A DNA stretch of 64,000 nt from positions 1,364,001-1,428,000 of the forward strand of contig NZ_CP080767.1 in NCBI RefSeq assembly GCF_019602855.1, in the 5' to 3' direction. Position 1 is the first letter of the stretch. The number at the start of each line of letters is the position of its first letter. Below are positions 1 through 9,411 of the stretch, piece after piece. The notes beneath the pieces were generated by a model. That model searched no databases and was not told where the DNA came from. It saw only the letters and a list, made by a program, of their open reading frames with translations. The translations under genes and the position numbers were made by a program. Source of the DNA: Cupriavidus pinatubonensis (lineage in GTDB: Bacteria > Pseudomonadota > Gammaproteobacteria > Burkholderiales > Burkholderiaceae).

Positions 1-163
1 GCCACCAGGCATTTCCGGTAACAACCAGCATCAGCAGGCAAAGCAAGGCCACGGTCGAGCCGGCGAAATGCAGGCGCCGGCAGGTGCGGTCCTGGTGTTC
101 GCTCAGATAGTAGGGGTAGAACGCCGCAAAGCTTTCGAATTCGCGCGTGTGGGCGCCGGCCAT
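1..163 (-). CDS. Mpo1-like (DUF962) membrane protein, partial
   Basis: The gene is cut by the left edge of the window, so only the first 54 codons are visible. It starts at an ATG with GGAGACAGCC just upstream. The N-terminus has the pattern REFESFAAFYPYYLSEHQDR followed by a CRRLHFAGS motif and the beginning of a hydrophobic segment, which is the signature of the DUF962/Mpo1-like family (yeast Ygl010w/Mpo1, a membrane dioxygenase acting on 2-hydroxy fatty acids). The histidines in YLSEH and RLHF are the kind expected to bind iron in that family. It is the third gene of a minus-strand run behind the homocysteine synthase and alpha/beta hydrolase genes. The family call is good; the biochemical role in bacteria is inferred. 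Confidence 0.7.
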   Translation of the reverse strand, partial: MAGAHTREFESFAAFYPYYLSEHQDRTCRRLHFAGSTVALLCLLMLVVTGNAWW

Positions 164-261
164 GGCTGTCTCCGAATCCTTGTTCCGATAGGACCAAGTG
201 TAGTCCGCCCGGCGCGGCAGGTGCGGACGGCGCCACGCGGCCCGTCCGCTGGTGGGGTCGC

Positions 262-1086
262 TCAGCGCGCCGCTACCACCTTGCGCGCGAAGGCGGCGAG
301 GGCGTCGAGCACTTCGTCCGGCCGCTCCCCCATCATGGCGTGGCCGCAAGGCACCGACACCATGCTGGCATTGGCCATCTTCGCGGCGAGTGCCTGCGCG
401 GCCTTGGGCGAGGTCATCATGTCCTTGCTGCCCGTGATGAACAGCGCCGGGCAGACCAGCGCCGCCGCGGCTTCTTCGCCATGCGCATAGCTGTTGCAGG
501 CCTTGAAGTCGTTGTGGAACACGTGGATAGACGGATTGTTACGCGACACGCGCTCCATCAGTCGCTGGCTGCCGCCCTGCATCCATGCGCCGGGTCCCGG
601 GAACGACGGCTTGTTGGCCAGGCTCGAGTGCGACCACGCATTGACCATGGCGATGGCCTGGTCTTCTCGGTTCAGCGCGGCGTCCAGCAGGGCATCGGAT
701 ACCTTCATCGGATAAGCCGTTGCCAGCAGTCCAATACCCCGCACCGCCTGCGGATGGCGCGCCGCGCATTCGAGCGCGATCAGCGAGCCCATGCTGTGGC
801 CGAACACCAGCGCGGGCGCGGTCACGCCAGCGGCAGCCACCAGCGACATGACCCAGTCGGCCATCTCTTCGACGGTGGCCAGCGGCGCGCCCTTGCTGCG
901 GTTGTGGCCCGGCAGGTCCACTGCCAGCACGGAGAAGCCGTGGTTCGCGAACCAGCGGGTCTGCAGCGCCCAGACGCTGTGATCATTCTGCGCACCGTGC
1001 ACGAACACGGCGCAGGGCAAGGTGGGGTCGAACGGCTTGCCACCGGTGTAGGCGTAGGCCGGCTGGCCTGCGATCTTCAGTTCCAT
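262..1086 (-). CDS. Alpha/beta hydrolase
   Basis: A 274-residue protein with the alpha/beta-hydrolase fold: an oxyanion-hole HGAQ segment near residue 30, a GHSMG nucleophile elbow with Ser98, an acid Asp in ITGSKD, and a C-terminal catalytic His in PCGH. The substrate cannot be told from the sequence. The start is the ATG whose A overlaps the last base of the upstream homocysteine synthase stop codon (TGATG), so the two are translationally coupled. The open frame runs further upstream inside that gene, but the overlap and the protein's beginning at MELKIAG support this start. The coupling suggests a role connected with methionine metabolism, possibly acyl-homoserine ester hydrolysis, but that is speculation. 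Confidence 0.85.
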   Translation of the reverse strand: MELKIAGQPAYAYTGGKPFDPTLPCAVFVHGAQNDHSVWALQTRWFANHGFSVLAVDLPGHNRSKGAPLATVEEMADWVMSLVAAAGVTAPALVFGHSMGSLIALECAARHPQAVRGIGLLATAYPMKVSDALLDAALNREDQAIAMVNAWSHSSLANKPSFPGPGAWMQGGSQRLMERVSRNNPSIHVFHNDFKACNSYAHGEEAAAALVCPALFITGSKDMMTSPKAAQALAAKMANASMVSVPCGHAMMGERPDEVLDALAAFARKVVAAR

Positions 1087-2396
1087 CAGGCTTGCCCTCC
1101 CTTGCCGCTCATCGCCTTCTCCGCAGCCTTCAGGCCGCGCTTGAGGTCGTCGATCAGGTCGTCGGCGTCTTCGAGGCCAATCGACAGGCGGATGGTCCCC
1201 TCGGTGATACCGGCCGCCTGCAGCGCGGCGGCATCCATGCGGAAGTGCGTGGTCGAGGCCGGGTGGATCACCAGCGAGCGGGCGTCGCCGACATTGGCCA
1301 GGTGCGAGAACAGCGACAGGCTTTCGATGAAGCGCTTGCCGGCTTCGCGGTTGCCCTTGAGGTTGAAGCTGAACACCGCGCCGCAGCCGCGCGGCAGCAG
1401 GCGCTTGGCCAGTTCGTAGTCGGGGTGCGATTCCAGTTCGGGATACGCGACCGATTCGACCATCGGGTTCGACGCCAGGAACTGCACCACGCGCCGCGTG
1501 TTTTCGACATGGCGCGCCATGCGCAGCGGCAGCGTTTCCACGCCTTGCAGCAGTTGCCACGCGGCCATCGGGTTCATGCAGGCGCCAAAGTCGCGCAGGC
1601 CTTCGCGGCGCGCGCGCAGCAGGAACGGAGCGACCGTGCTTTCCTCGGTGAAGACCATGTTGTGGAAGCCTTCATACGGCTCCGACAGTTCCGGGAAGCG
1701 CCCGGAGGCCTCGAAATCGAACGTGCCGCCTTCCACTAGCACGCCGCCGATGGTGGTGCCGTGGCCGCCCAGGAACTTGGTGGCCGAATGGTAGAGCAGG
1801 CCCGCGCCGTGGTCGAACGGGCGCAGCAGGTAGGGCGTGGTGAACGTGGAATCGACCAGCAGCGGAATGCCGTTGTCCTGGCCGAGCTGCGCCAGCGTCG
1901 GGATGTCCAGCACATCGAGGCCCGGATTGCCGAGCGATTCGCCGAACAGCAGTCGCGTGTTCGGGCGGATGGCGGCGCGCCAGCCGTCGATGTCGCGCGG
2001 CTTGACGAAGGTGGTCTCGATGCCGAAGCGGCGCAGCGTGTAATGCAGAAGGTTCTGCGAGCCGCCATACAGCGCGGTGGACGCAACGATATGCGAGCCG
2101 GCGCCCATCAGCGTGGCCACGGCAAGGTGCAGCGCAGCCTGGCCCGAGGCAGTCGCGATCGCGCCCGCGCCGCCTTCCAGTGCGGCAATGCGTTCTTCCA
2201 GTACCGCCACGGTGGGGTTGGAAATGCGCGAGTAAACGTGGCCGGCGCGCTCCATGTTGAACAGCGAGGCGGCATGCTCGCTGTCCTTGAACACGAACGA
2301 GGTGCTCAGGTGGATGGGCGTGGCCCGGGCCCCCGTGGCGGGATCGGGCGCGGCGCCGGCGTGCAGCGCCAGCGTGTCGAAACGGGTACCAGACAT
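1086..2396 (-). CDS. metZ: O-acetyl/O-succinylhomoserine sulfhydrylase (homocysteine synthase)
   Basis: A 436-residue PLP enzyme of the Cys/Met metabolism family. It makes homocysteine from an O-acylated homoserine and sulfide in the cytoplasm. The PLP lysine is Lys207 in SATKFLGGHG, and the residues around SRISNPT (about 56-62), GGSQN (111-115) and GESLGNPG (152-159) are typical of the family. Length matches the O-acetylhomoserine sulfhydrylase (MetY) group; MetY and MetZ are not always separable by eye, so the symbol is tentative. The start is the ATG giving MSGTRFDTLALHAG, the usual N-terminus; the longer frame upstream has no family sequence. It is the first gene of the minus-strand operon with the hydrolase and the Mpo1-like gene. 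I saw no convincing SAM riboswitch in the leader. Confidence 0.9.
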   Translation of the reverse strand: MSGTRFDTLALHAGAAPDPATGARATPIHLSTSFVFKDSEHAASLFNMERAGHVYSRISNPTVAVLEERIAALEGGAGAIATASGQAALHLAVATLMGAGSHIVASTALYGGSQNLLHYTLRRFGIETTFVKPRDIDGWRAAIRPNTRLLFGESLGNPGLDVLDIPTLAQLGQDNGIPLLVDSTFTTPYLLRPFDHGAGLLYHSATKFLGGHGTTIGGVLVEGGTFDFEASGRFPELSEPYEGFHNMVFTEESTVAPFLLRARREGLRDFGACMNPMAAWQLLQGVETLPLRMARHVENTRRVVQFLASNPMVESVAYPELESHPDYELAKRLLPRGCGAVFSFNLKGNREAGKRFIESLSLFSHLANVGDARSLVIHPASTTHFRMDAAALQAAGITEGTIRLSIGLEDADDLIDDLKRGLKAAEKAMSGKGGQA

Positions 2397-2626
2397 GGCG
2401 ATTCGGGCGAGAGTTGTCTCCGGGCTGCATCGTAGCACCGTGCGTGAGACGGTGGGGCCATCCCCCCGGAAACCGGCCTGTGCTTTACTTATGCGGCTGA
2501 TTTCGGCTAGGATCGGCGCACGGGCACCCCCTTGTCCGCGCAAATCCCAATTTCCCAGCAACAGAAAAGATCAGGCATCAGGCCCCATCGGGCGCCATGC
2601 CGCAGGCACCGGTAGCGGAGACAAAT

Positions 2627-3073
2627 ATGAAAGTCAGCGACATCCTCCAGATCAAGGGCAATACGCTCTACACCGTGACGCCTGACACCGCATTGCTGGT
2701 TGCCGTCCACACCATGGCCGAGCACGACATCGGCTCGCTGGTGGTGATGGAGTACGGCGACCTGGTCGGCATGCTGACCTTCCGCGAGATCATCGAGACG
2801 CTGGCCAAGAACGGCGGCAGCGTCGGCACCACCAGCATCCGCAAGGTGATGGATGATGCGCCGCTCACCTGCACCATGGAGACCGACGTCAATGAGGTCC
2901 GCCGCATGATGCTGGAGCGTCACACCCGCTACCTGCCGATCCTCGACAACCGCACGCTGATGGGCGTGATCTCGTTCTACGACGTGGCCAAGGCCGTGGT
3001 GGAAGACCAGAGCTTCGAGAACAAGATGCTCAAGGCCTATATCCGCGACTGGCCCGAAGAGCGCGCAGACTGA
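2627..3073 (+). CDS. CBS-domain protein
   Basis: A 148-residue cytoplasmic protein made of two CBS motifs in tandem (about residues 8-60 and 75-130), a Bateman module that usually binds adenine nucleotides. No other domain is present, so it is a stand-alone sensor or regulatory subunit whose partner is unknown. The chosen ATG (MKVSDIL) is preceded by GCGGAGACAAAT, a good Shine-Dalgarno at proper spacing; an ATG 30 bases upstream is less likely. It is transcribed away from the homocysteine synthase gene, from the opposite side of a roughly 230-bp intergenic region. Confidence 0.88.
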   Translation: MKVSDILQIKGNTLYTVTPDTALLVAVHTMAEHDIGSLVVMEYGDLVGMLTFREIIETLAKNGGSVGTTSIRKVMDDAPLTCTMETDVNEVRRMMLERHTRYLPILDNRTLMGVISFYDVAKAVVEDQSFENKMLKAYIRDWPEERAD

Positions 3074-3200
3074 GCAACGCCGGGCCTGGTCTGTCCCGGC
3101 CCGGTGCAGTCCGGCCATGCGCTGATGGCATGATGGCGGCCGGAAAGCCGCCCCGGCAGAATCCCGGGGCCAACCGATCCGGGCCCCCGGGCCTGCCAAC

Positions 3201-5099
3201 ATGAGCCAACACAGCCAGTTCCGACTGCTCGGCGCGCGCCGTTTCGCCCCATTTTTCTGGACCCAGTTCCTGGGGGCGATGAACGACAACGTCTTCAAGG
3301 TCGCCTTCACCTCGCTGGTGACCTACCACACGGCACTGTTCGAGGGCGTGGATGCCCGCAGCGCCGCATTCCTGATCTCTGCGATCTTCATCGCTCCGTT
3401 CGTGCTGTTTTCTGCGACCAGCGGGCAGATCGCCGACAAGATCGAAAAGTCGCGCCTGATCCGACTGGTGAAGTCGCTCGAGATCGCCATCATGGTGCTC
3501 GGGTGCGCCGGATTTGCCTGGCACAGCGCGACGCTGCTCTATACAGGCACGTTCCTGATGGGGCTGCATTCCACGCTGTTCGGCCCGGTGAAGTTCGCCT
3601 ACCTGCCGCAGCACCTCGACGAAACCGAACTGGTTGGCGGCAACGGGCTGGTCGAGATGGGCACCTTTGTCGCGATCCTGATCGGCACGCTGATCGGCGG
3701 CGAAATGGCAGGCCTGGAGCAGGGTGGCAAGCTCATGGGTCCGCTGTACGTCGGCATCGCTTGCATCGCCATTGCCGTGGCGGGGCGCGTCGTGTCCGGC
3801 GGCGTGCCCGTGTCGCCCGCGCCACAGCCCGACCTGCGCATCAACTGGAACCCGTTCACGGAGACCTGGCGCAACCTGATGCTGGCGCGCGAGAACCGCA
3901 CGGTCTTCCTGAGCCTGCTTGGCATTTCGTGGCTGTGGTTTCTCGGCGCGACGTTCCTGACGTCGTTCTTCAGCTTTGCCAAGGACGTGCTTGGTGGCGA
4001 CCAGAACGTGGTGACGCTGCTGCTCGCGGTGTTCTCGATCGGCATCGGCATCGGCTCGCTGCTGTGCGAACGGCTGTCGGGCCGGCATGTCGAGATCGGC
4101 CTGGTGCCGTTCGGCTCGATCGGCATGACGCTGTTTGCCGTGGACCTGTACTTCGCCAGCCACGGGCAGGCGAGCGGCACGCTGACGGGTATCGGCGGCT
4201 TCCTTGCCGAGCCGCGCCACTGGCGCGTGCTGGCGGACCTGCTGCTGCTCGCGATGTTTGGCGGTTTCTACAGCGTGCCGCTGTATGCACTGATCCAGAG
4301 CCGCAGTGCGCCGACGCATCGTGCGCGGATCATCGCCGCGAACAACATCCTCAACAGCTTTTTCATGATCGGCGCTTCGCTGCTAGGCGTGGCGCTCACG
4401 CAGGCGGGCTTCAGCATTCCGGAGCTGTTCCTGGTGGTGGGGCTGCTCAATGCGCTGGTCGCGATCTACATCTACTCGCTGGTACCGGAATTCCTGCTGC
4501 GCTTCGTGGCCTGGATCCTGGTGCATACGGTGTACCGGCTGCGTCGGGTGAATGCCGAGCGTATCCCGGCAGACGGCCCGGCCGTGCTCGTCTGCAACCA
4601 CGTGAGCTTCGCCGATGCGGTGGTGCTGATGGCTGCCAGCCCGCGCCCCGTGCGCTTCGTGATGGACCATCGCATCTTCAAGGTCCCGTTGATGTCGTCG
4701 TTCTTCCGGCATGCGCGTGCTATTCCGATCGCGCCCGCGCATGAAGATCCCGCGCTGCTGGCCAAGGCCTACGATGACGTGGCCGCTGCGTTGCAGGACG
4801 GGGACCTGGTCTGCATCTTCCCGGAAGGCAAGATCACCGCTAACGGAGAGATCAATCCGTTCAAGCAGGGCGTGCAGCAGATCATCCAGCGCACGCCGGT
4901 CACGGTGGTGCCCATGGCCTTGCGCGGCCTGTGGGGCAGCTTCTTCTCGCGCAAGGGCGGGGCGGCCATGACGCGGCCGTTCCGGCGCGGCATCCTGAGC
5001 CGGCTTGAGCTCGTCGTGGGCGAGCCGGTGCCGCCGGAAAGCGCTACGCCGGAAGGCCTGCAGCAGATGGTGACCTCGCTGCGCGGCGAATGGCGCTAG
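3201..5099 (+). CDS. Lysophospholipid transporter-acyltransferase fusion (LplT-like MFS + PlsC)
   Basis: A 632-residue two-domain membrane protein. Residues 1 to about 430 form an MFS transporter of the LplT type with many hydrophobic segments; residues about 440-632 are a PlsC/LPLAT acyltransferase. The acyltransferase block I is NHVSFAD with catalytic His467 and Asp472 (HX4D), and block III is FPEG at 540-543. In E. coli the flippase LplT and acyltransferase Aas are separate proteins that re-acylate 2-acyl lysophosphatidylethanolamine at the inner membrane. Here transporter and acyltransferase are one chain, and the acyl-ACP synthetase (AMP-binding) domain found at the end of Aas is absent. 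The role in phospholipid repair is inferred from the domains. The GST-like gene follows 34 bases downstream. Confidence 0.88.
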   Translation: MSQHSQFRLLGARRFAPFFWTQFLGAMNDNVFKVAFTSLVTYHTALFEGVDARSAAFLISAIFIAPFVLFSATSGQIADKIEKSRLIRLVKSLEIAIMVLGCAGFAWHSATLLYTGTFLMGLHSTLFGPVKFAYLPQHLDETELVGGNGLVEMGTFVAILIGTLIGGEMAGLEQGGKLMGPLYVGIACIAIAVAGRVVSGGVPVSPAPQPDLRINWNPFTETWRNLMLARENRTVFLSLLGISWLWFLGATFLTSFFSFAKDVLGGDQNVVTLLLAVFSIGIGIGSLLCERLSGRHVEIGLVPFGSIGMTLFAVDLYFASHGQASGTLTGIGGFLAEPRHWRVLADLLLLAMFGGFYSVPLYALIQSRSAPTHRARIIAANNILNSFFMIGASLLGVALTQAGFSIPELFLVVGLLNALVAIYIYSLVPEFLLRFVAWILVHTVYRLRRVNAERIPADGPAVLVCNHVSFADAVVLMAASPRPVRFVMDHRIFKVPLMSSFFRHARAIPIAPAHEDPALLAKAYDDVAAALQDGDLVCIFPEGKITANGEINPFKQGVQQIIQRTPVTVVPMALRGLWGSFFSRKGGAAMTRPFRRGILSRLELVVGEPVPPESATPEGLQQMVTSLRGEWR

Positions 5100-5133
5100 C
5101 CGGCGCTCTGACGCCATCCTTTCCGACCTCGCC

Positions 5134-5874
5134 ATGCTGACGCTCTACACGTTCGGACCCGCTTTTGGCCTTCCCGACGCCAGCCCGTTCGTCACGAAGG
5201 CCGAAATGCTGCTCAAGCTCGCCGGCCTGCCATACGAGACCAGGCGCGGCAGCCTGCGGCGTGCGCCCAAGGGCAAGCTGCCCTATCTCGACGATATGGG
5301 GCGCATCGTGGCCGATTCCACGCTGATCCGCTGGCATATCGAGAAAACTTACCACATCGATTTCGATGGGGATCTGAGCCCGGAAGAGCGGGGCATCGCC
5401 TGGGCCGCCGAGAAGCTCATGGAAGACAACCTGTACTGGGCCGTGGCGCGCGTACGGTGGCTCGATGAGGCGAACTTCGAGCGCGGTCCAGCGCAGTTCT
5501 TCCGGGGCGTGCCCGCGCCGATGCGTGGGCTGGCCGAGCGGCTCGTACGGCACAAGGTGCGCCGCACATTGTGGAATCAGGGTTTGGGGCGGCATAGCGA
5601 AGAAGAGCTGGTAGCGCTGGCCAACAAGGGCGTGACATCGATCGCAGACATCCTTGGCGACCGCCAGTACCTGATGGGAGGCAAGCCATGCGGCGCCGAT
5701 GCCACGCTGTTCGCGTTTGCCGGCAGCCTGCTGTGCCCGGTCTTTGACACCCCGATCCGCACGGCCGCGGAAGAACATTCCAACCTCGTCGCCTACGTCG
5801 AACGCATGCGCCAGGAGTTCTATCCCGATTTCGATCCCGCCACCGCGCTCAGCGGCGACCTGTCGCGCCGCTGA
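5134..5874 (+). CDS. Glutathione S-transferase-like protein (FAX/metaxin-like)
   Basis: A 246-residue cytoplasmic protein. The N-terminal 80 residues form a thioredoxin-like GST domain (LYTFGPAFGLPDASPFVTK), with PYLDDMGRIVADS in the glutathione-site position, followed by an all-helical C-terminal domain ending about residue 235. The arrangement resembles the failed-axon-connections (FAX) branch of GSTs rather than the classical detoxifying classes, and no obvious catalytic Cys or Ser lies at the usual place. It follows the transporter-acyltransferase gene by 34 bp and is probably co-transcribed; aroC comes 75 bp later. The function is unknown. Confidence 0.85.
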   Translation: MLTLYTFGPAFGLPDASPFVTKAEMLLKLAGLPYETRRGSLRRAPKGKLPYLDDMGRIVADSTLIRWHIEKTYHIDFDGDLSPEERGIAWAAEKLMEDNLYWAVARVRWLDEANFERGPAQFFRGVPAPMRGLAERLVRHKVRRTLWNQGLGRHSEEELVALANKGVTSIADILGDRQYLMGGKPCGADATLFAFAGSLLCPVFDTPIRTAAEEHSNLVAYVERMRQEFYPDFDPATALSGDLSRR

Positions 5875-5949
5875 GCGGCAAGCGGGCGCAGAACCGGCGG
5901 CAATGGCCTTACAATGTAGGCCGTCCCCAATTTCTGTGCGGTTTCCATC

Positions 5950-7062
5950 ATGTCCGGCAATACCCTTGGCCTGCTCTTCACTGTCACCACCTTCGGCGAA
6001 TCGCACGGGCCCGCCATCGGCGCGGTGGTGGACGGTTGCCCGCCGGGCATGGATCTGACCGAAGCCGATATCCAGGGCGACCTGGACCGCCGCAAGCCGG
6101 GTACTTCGCGGCACGTCACGCAACGCAAGGAACCGGACCAGGTCGAGATCCTGTCGGGCGTGTTCGAAGGCAAGACCACGGGCACGCCGATCTGCCTGCT
6201 GATCCGCAACACCGACCAGCGCAGCAAGGACTACGGGAATATCGTCGAGACGTTCCGCCCCGGGCATGCCGACTACACCTACTGGCAGAAGTACGGCATC
6301 CGCGACTATCGCGGCGGCGGCCGCTCGTCGGCGCGCCTGACCGCACCGGTCGTGGCGGCGGGCGCCGTGGCCAAGAAGTGGCTGCGCGAGCAGTTCGGCA
6401 CGGAAATCCGCGGCTATATGTCGAAGCTGGGCGAAATCGAGGTGCCGTTCAGCGACTGGTCGCATGTGCCCGAGAACCCGTTCTTCGCCGCCAATGCGGA
6501 CATCGTTCCGGAACTCGAAACCTATATGGACGCGCTGCGCCGCGACGGCGATTCGGTCGGCGCTCGCATCGAAGTCGTTGCCAGCAATGTGCCAGTGGGC
6601 CTTGGTGAGCCGCTGTTCGATCGCCTCGATGCCGATATCGCGCATGCGATGATGGGCCTCAACGCGGTCAAGGGCGTGGAGATTGGCGCCGGCTTCAAGA
6701 GCGTGGAGCAGCGCGGCAGCGAGCACGGCGACGAGCTTACCGCGCAGGGCTTCCGCGGCAATAACGCGGGTGGCATCCTCGGCGGCATTTCCACGGGTCA
6801 GGACATCACCGTGTCGCTGGCGATCAAGCCGACCTCCAGCATCCGCACGCCGCGCGAGTCGATCGACAAGGCCGGCAATGCCGCGACGGTCGAGACCTTC
6901 GGCCGCCACGATCCGTGCGTGGGCATCCGCGCGACGCCGATCGCCGAGGCGCTGCTCGCGCTCGTGCTGGTCGACCACGCGCTGCGCCATCGCGCGCAGT
7001 GCGGCGACGTCAAGGTGGACACGCCGCGCATCCCCGCGCAGGCCCCTGGCCAGTCGGGCTGA
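5950..7062 (+). CDS. aroC: Chorismate synthase
   Basis: A 370-residue enzyme that converts 5-enolpyruvylshikimate 3-phosphate to chorismate, the last shikimate-pathway step, using reduced FMN. Family signatures are clear: [10 protein letters not shown] near residue 17, the [15 protein letters not shown] motif (here [11 protein letters not shown]) near residue 120, and the RHDPCVGIR segment near residue 320. Length is normal for the bacterial enzyme. The start is the ATG giving MSGNTLG, the standard N-terminus. The MFS gene starts one base after its stop codon, so the two are probably co-transcribed. Confidence 0.97.
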   Translation: MSGNTLGLLFTVTTFGESHGPAIGAVVDGCPPGMDLTEADIQGDLDRRKPGTSRHVTQRKEPDQVEILSGVFEGKTTGTPICLLIRNTDQRSKDYGNIVETFRPGHADYTYWQKYGIRDYRGGGRSSARLTAPVVAAGAVAKKWLREQFGTEIRGYMSKLGEIEVPFSDWSHVPENPFFAANADIVPELETYMDALRRDGDSVGARIEVVASNVPVGLGEPLFDRLDADIAHAMMGLNAVKGVEIGAGFKSVEQRGSEHGDELTAQGFRGNNAGGILGGISTGQDITVSLAIKPTSSIRTPRESIDKAGNAATVETFGRHDPCVGIRATPIAEALLALVLVDHALRHRAQCGDVKVDTPRIPAQAPGQSG

Positions 7063-7063
7063 G

Positions 7064-8332
7064 TTGGCCGCGGCGCCCGAGACCGTCAGCGCCGTTCCGG
7101 CGCGGCCCGAATATGGCCGCTTCGGTCTCTTCTACCTGGGGTACTACGGCTACGTCGGCGTGATTTCGCCGTTCGTCAGCCTGTTCTTCGCCGCGCGCGG
7201 CTTCAACGCCGTGCAGATCGGCGTGCTGATGGCCTCATTCCAGTTCAGCCGCATCCTCGGCCCGTACCTGTGGGGTTGGCTTTCGGACATGATGCACACG
7301 CGCGTGCGCATCCTGCGTTTCACGGCCGTGGGCGCACTCGCCGCGTTCCTTGCGCTGCCGGCCGTGCATAGCTACGGCGGCATGATGGCAATGATGGTGG
7401 CCATCAGCCTCATCACCAGCGCGATGTCGCCGCTCGGCGATGCCCTGACCATTTCCACGCTGCGCCGCTACGGCGCGTTTGACCACCGCTATGGCCGCAT
7501 CCGCATGTTCGGCTCGGTCGGTTTCATCGCAGCCGTATTGGCGGGCGGCGCGCTGTTCCAGCAACTCGGCATGCAGACCTTTCCATGGGTCGCCAGCACG
7601 ATGCTCGCGATCCTGATGGCGATGGTGTTCGGCATGCGCGACGCGCCCGACGAGGGTCCGCGCGTGCGACCGCCGCCCGCACTGCCGTTGCTGCGGCGGC
7701 CCGATGTGGCGTGGTTCTTCGCGTCGGCGTTCCTGATGATGTTCGCGCACGCGGCGCTGTACGTGTTCTATTCACTCTATCTGGAGCGGCTGGGGTACAG
7801 CAAGTTTGCGATCGGCGTGATGTGGACGATCGGCGTGGTTGCCGAGATCGTGTTCTTCTATTTCCAGGGCCGGTTGTTCGCGCGCGTGCCGCTCGGGACG
7901 ATCCTGGCCGGGACCTTCGTGCTGGCCGCGGTGCGATTTGGGCTGACCGGCTACTTTCCGGAAGCGCTGTGGCTGATGGCCGCCGTGCAGGTGCTCCACG
8001 CCGCCACGTTTGCCGCGCACCACAGCGCCAGCCTCAAGCGCCTGCAGCACTGGTTCGCCGGGCCGCTGCAGGGCAGGGGACAGGCGCTGTACACGGGGAT
8101 TTCCTACGGCGTTGGCGGCACACTGGGTGGGCTGGTGATGGGCTGGACCTGGAAGGCGCTCGCCCCCGCGCATACCTTCGGTCTTGCGGCGGCCGCTGCT
8201 GCCGCGGGTGCCATCTGTGCCGCGATGAGTTTCCGTAGCGGCTCGGGCGCGGCTCAGGACAATTCGGCGGCCACGCGTTCGGCGATGGCCAGCGACGAGG
8301 TCAGCCCCGGGGACTCGATGCCGAACAGGTGA
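7064..8332 (+). CDS. MFS transporter (HcaT / MFS_1-like)
   Basis: A roughly 422-residue inner-membrane protein with about twelve hydrophobic segments, starting with [21 protein letters not shown] sequence and resembling the 3-phenylpropionate/nucleoside-symporter-like branch of MFS (HcaT type). The substrate is unknown. No ATG exists at a sensible place: I chose the TTG one base after the aroC stop codon, which has no clear Shine-Dalgarno of its own, so translation may be coupled to aroC. The last 79 bases run into the 3-prime end of the convergent flavoenzyme gene, giving a hydrophilic tail unlike the rest of the protein. The start position is uncertain. Confidence 0.8.
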   Translation: MAAAPETVSAVPARPEYGRFGLFYLGYYGYVGVISPFVSLFFAARGFNAVQIGVLMASFQFSRILGPYLWGWLSDMMHTRVRILRFTAVGALAAFLALPAVHSYGGMMAMMVAISLITSAMSPLGDALTISTLRRYGAFDHRYGRIRMFGSVGFIAAVLAGGALFQQLGMQTFPWVASTMLAILMAMVFGMRDAPDEGPRVRPPPALPLLRRPDVAWFFASAFLMMFAHAALYVFYSLYLERLGYSKFAIGVMWTIGVVAEIVFFYFQGRLFARVPLGTILAGTFVLAAVRFGLTGYFPEALWLMAAVQVLHAATFAAHHSASLKRLQHWFAGPLQGRGQALYTGISYGVGGTLGGLVMGWTWKALAPAHTFGLAAAAAAAGAICAAMSFRSGSGAAQDNSAATRSAMASDEVSPGDSMPNR

Positions 8333-9360
8333 ACCAGTCCCGGCACGCCGTGCACCGCGGGGCCATCGATGCGGAAATCGGCGGCAACTTCATGCGGGCC
8401 ACTGATCTTCGGACGGATGCCGGCATAGCCGGGCTGCAACGCCCCGTCGGCGAGCGCCGGCCAGTAGCGGCGCACCTCGTCATAGAAGCTGTCTGCATCA
8501 GCGGGGTCGACGCTGTATTCGATGTCGTCGATCCATCGCACATTCGGGCCGAAGCGGGCTTGCCCGCCCATGTCGATCGTCAGGTGCACGCCGAGGCCGG
8601 CGGCTTCGGGCACCGGATAGATCAGGCGCGAAAACGGCGCACGCCCGGCTAGCGTGAAATAGCAGCCCTTGGCGTAATACTGCGGCGGGATGTGGTCTTC
8701 CGGCATGCCGTCGATACGCCGAGCCAGTTCGGGCGCGGTCAGGCCGGCCGAGTTGACGACCGAGCGGGCCAGCAGCGTGGTGCTGCCGCCGTCCTCGCTG
8801 CCGACTTCAAGCTCGATGCCTGCAGGCGTGATCGCGCCGCGCAGCACCGGCGACTGTACGGCCAACATCGCGCCCGCGCTTTCGGCGTCGCCGAGCAGCG
8901 CTGTCATCAAGCCGTGGCTGTCCACGATGCCGGTCGATGGCGAGAGCAGGGCGGCGTGGCATTGCAGTTGCGGCTCCAGGGCCTGCGCTTCGGCTCGGGT
9001 CAGCAGCTGCATGTCATGCACGCCATTGGCCGCGGCCTTCGCTCGGATGCCTTCCAGCGTGGCGACCTGCGCCTCGCTCGTGGCGACGATCAGCTTGCCG
9101 CAACGCTGATGGGCAACGTGGTGCGAGGCGCAGTACTCGTACAGCATCTCCTTGCCGCGTACGCATAGTTCGGCCTTGAGCGAGCCGGCCGGATAGTAGA
9201 TGCCGGCATGGATCACCTCGCTGTTGCGCGCGCTGGTAATGGTGCCGAACGCATTCTCGGCCTCCAGGATGATCACTTCGCGCCCGTTCTGCGCCAGCGC
9301 CCTGGCGACAGCCAGCCCGACGACGCCTGCACCGATCACCACGCAATCGACGTTCTCCAT
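8254..9360 (-). CDS. FAD-dependent oxidoreductase, L-2-hydroxyglutarate oxidase (LhgO)-like
   Basis: A 368-residue DAO-family flavoprotein. The N-terminus has the dinucleotide motif [14 protein letters not shown] (about residues 7-20) and then [20 protein letters not shown], which is characteristic of LhgO/L2HGDH enzymes that oxidise L-2-hydroxyglutarate and pass electrons to the quinone pool. The C-terminus [15 protein letters not shown] is the conserved FAD-closing motif. It lies 51 bp downstream of an FCD-type GntR regulator on the same strand and is probably controlled by it. Its 3-prime end overlaps the convergent MFS gene by 79 bp. The exact 2-hydroxyacid substrate is inferred. Confidence 0.88.
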   Translation of the reverse strand: MENVDCVVIGAGVVGLAVARALAQNGREVIILEAENAFGTITSARNSEVIHAGIYYPAGSLKAELCVRGKEMLYEYCASHHVAHQRCGKLIVATSEAQVATLEGIRAKAAANGVHDMQLLTRAEAQALEPQLQCHAALLSPSTGIVDSHGLMTALLGDAESAGAMLAVQSPVLRGAITPAGIELEVGSEDGGSTTLLARSVVNSAGLTAPELARRIDGMPEDHIPPQYYAKGCYFTLAGRAPFSRLIYPVPEAAGLGVHLTIDMGGQARFGPNVRWIDDIEYSVDPADADSFYDEVRRYWPALADGALQPGYAGIRPKISGPHEVAADFRIDGPAVHGVPGLVHLFGIESPGLTSSLAIAERVAAELS

Positions 9361-9411
9361 AGTCTTTCCCTTGTTCTGGTTGATGCTGTATTCGATATGC
9401 GCCTAACCGTC

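Noticed and set aside
2397..2560. SAM-dependent riboswitch in front of the homocysteine synthase gene
   Set aside because: I looked for SAM-II and SAH-type core sequences and did not see them; the leader has only small unrelated stems.
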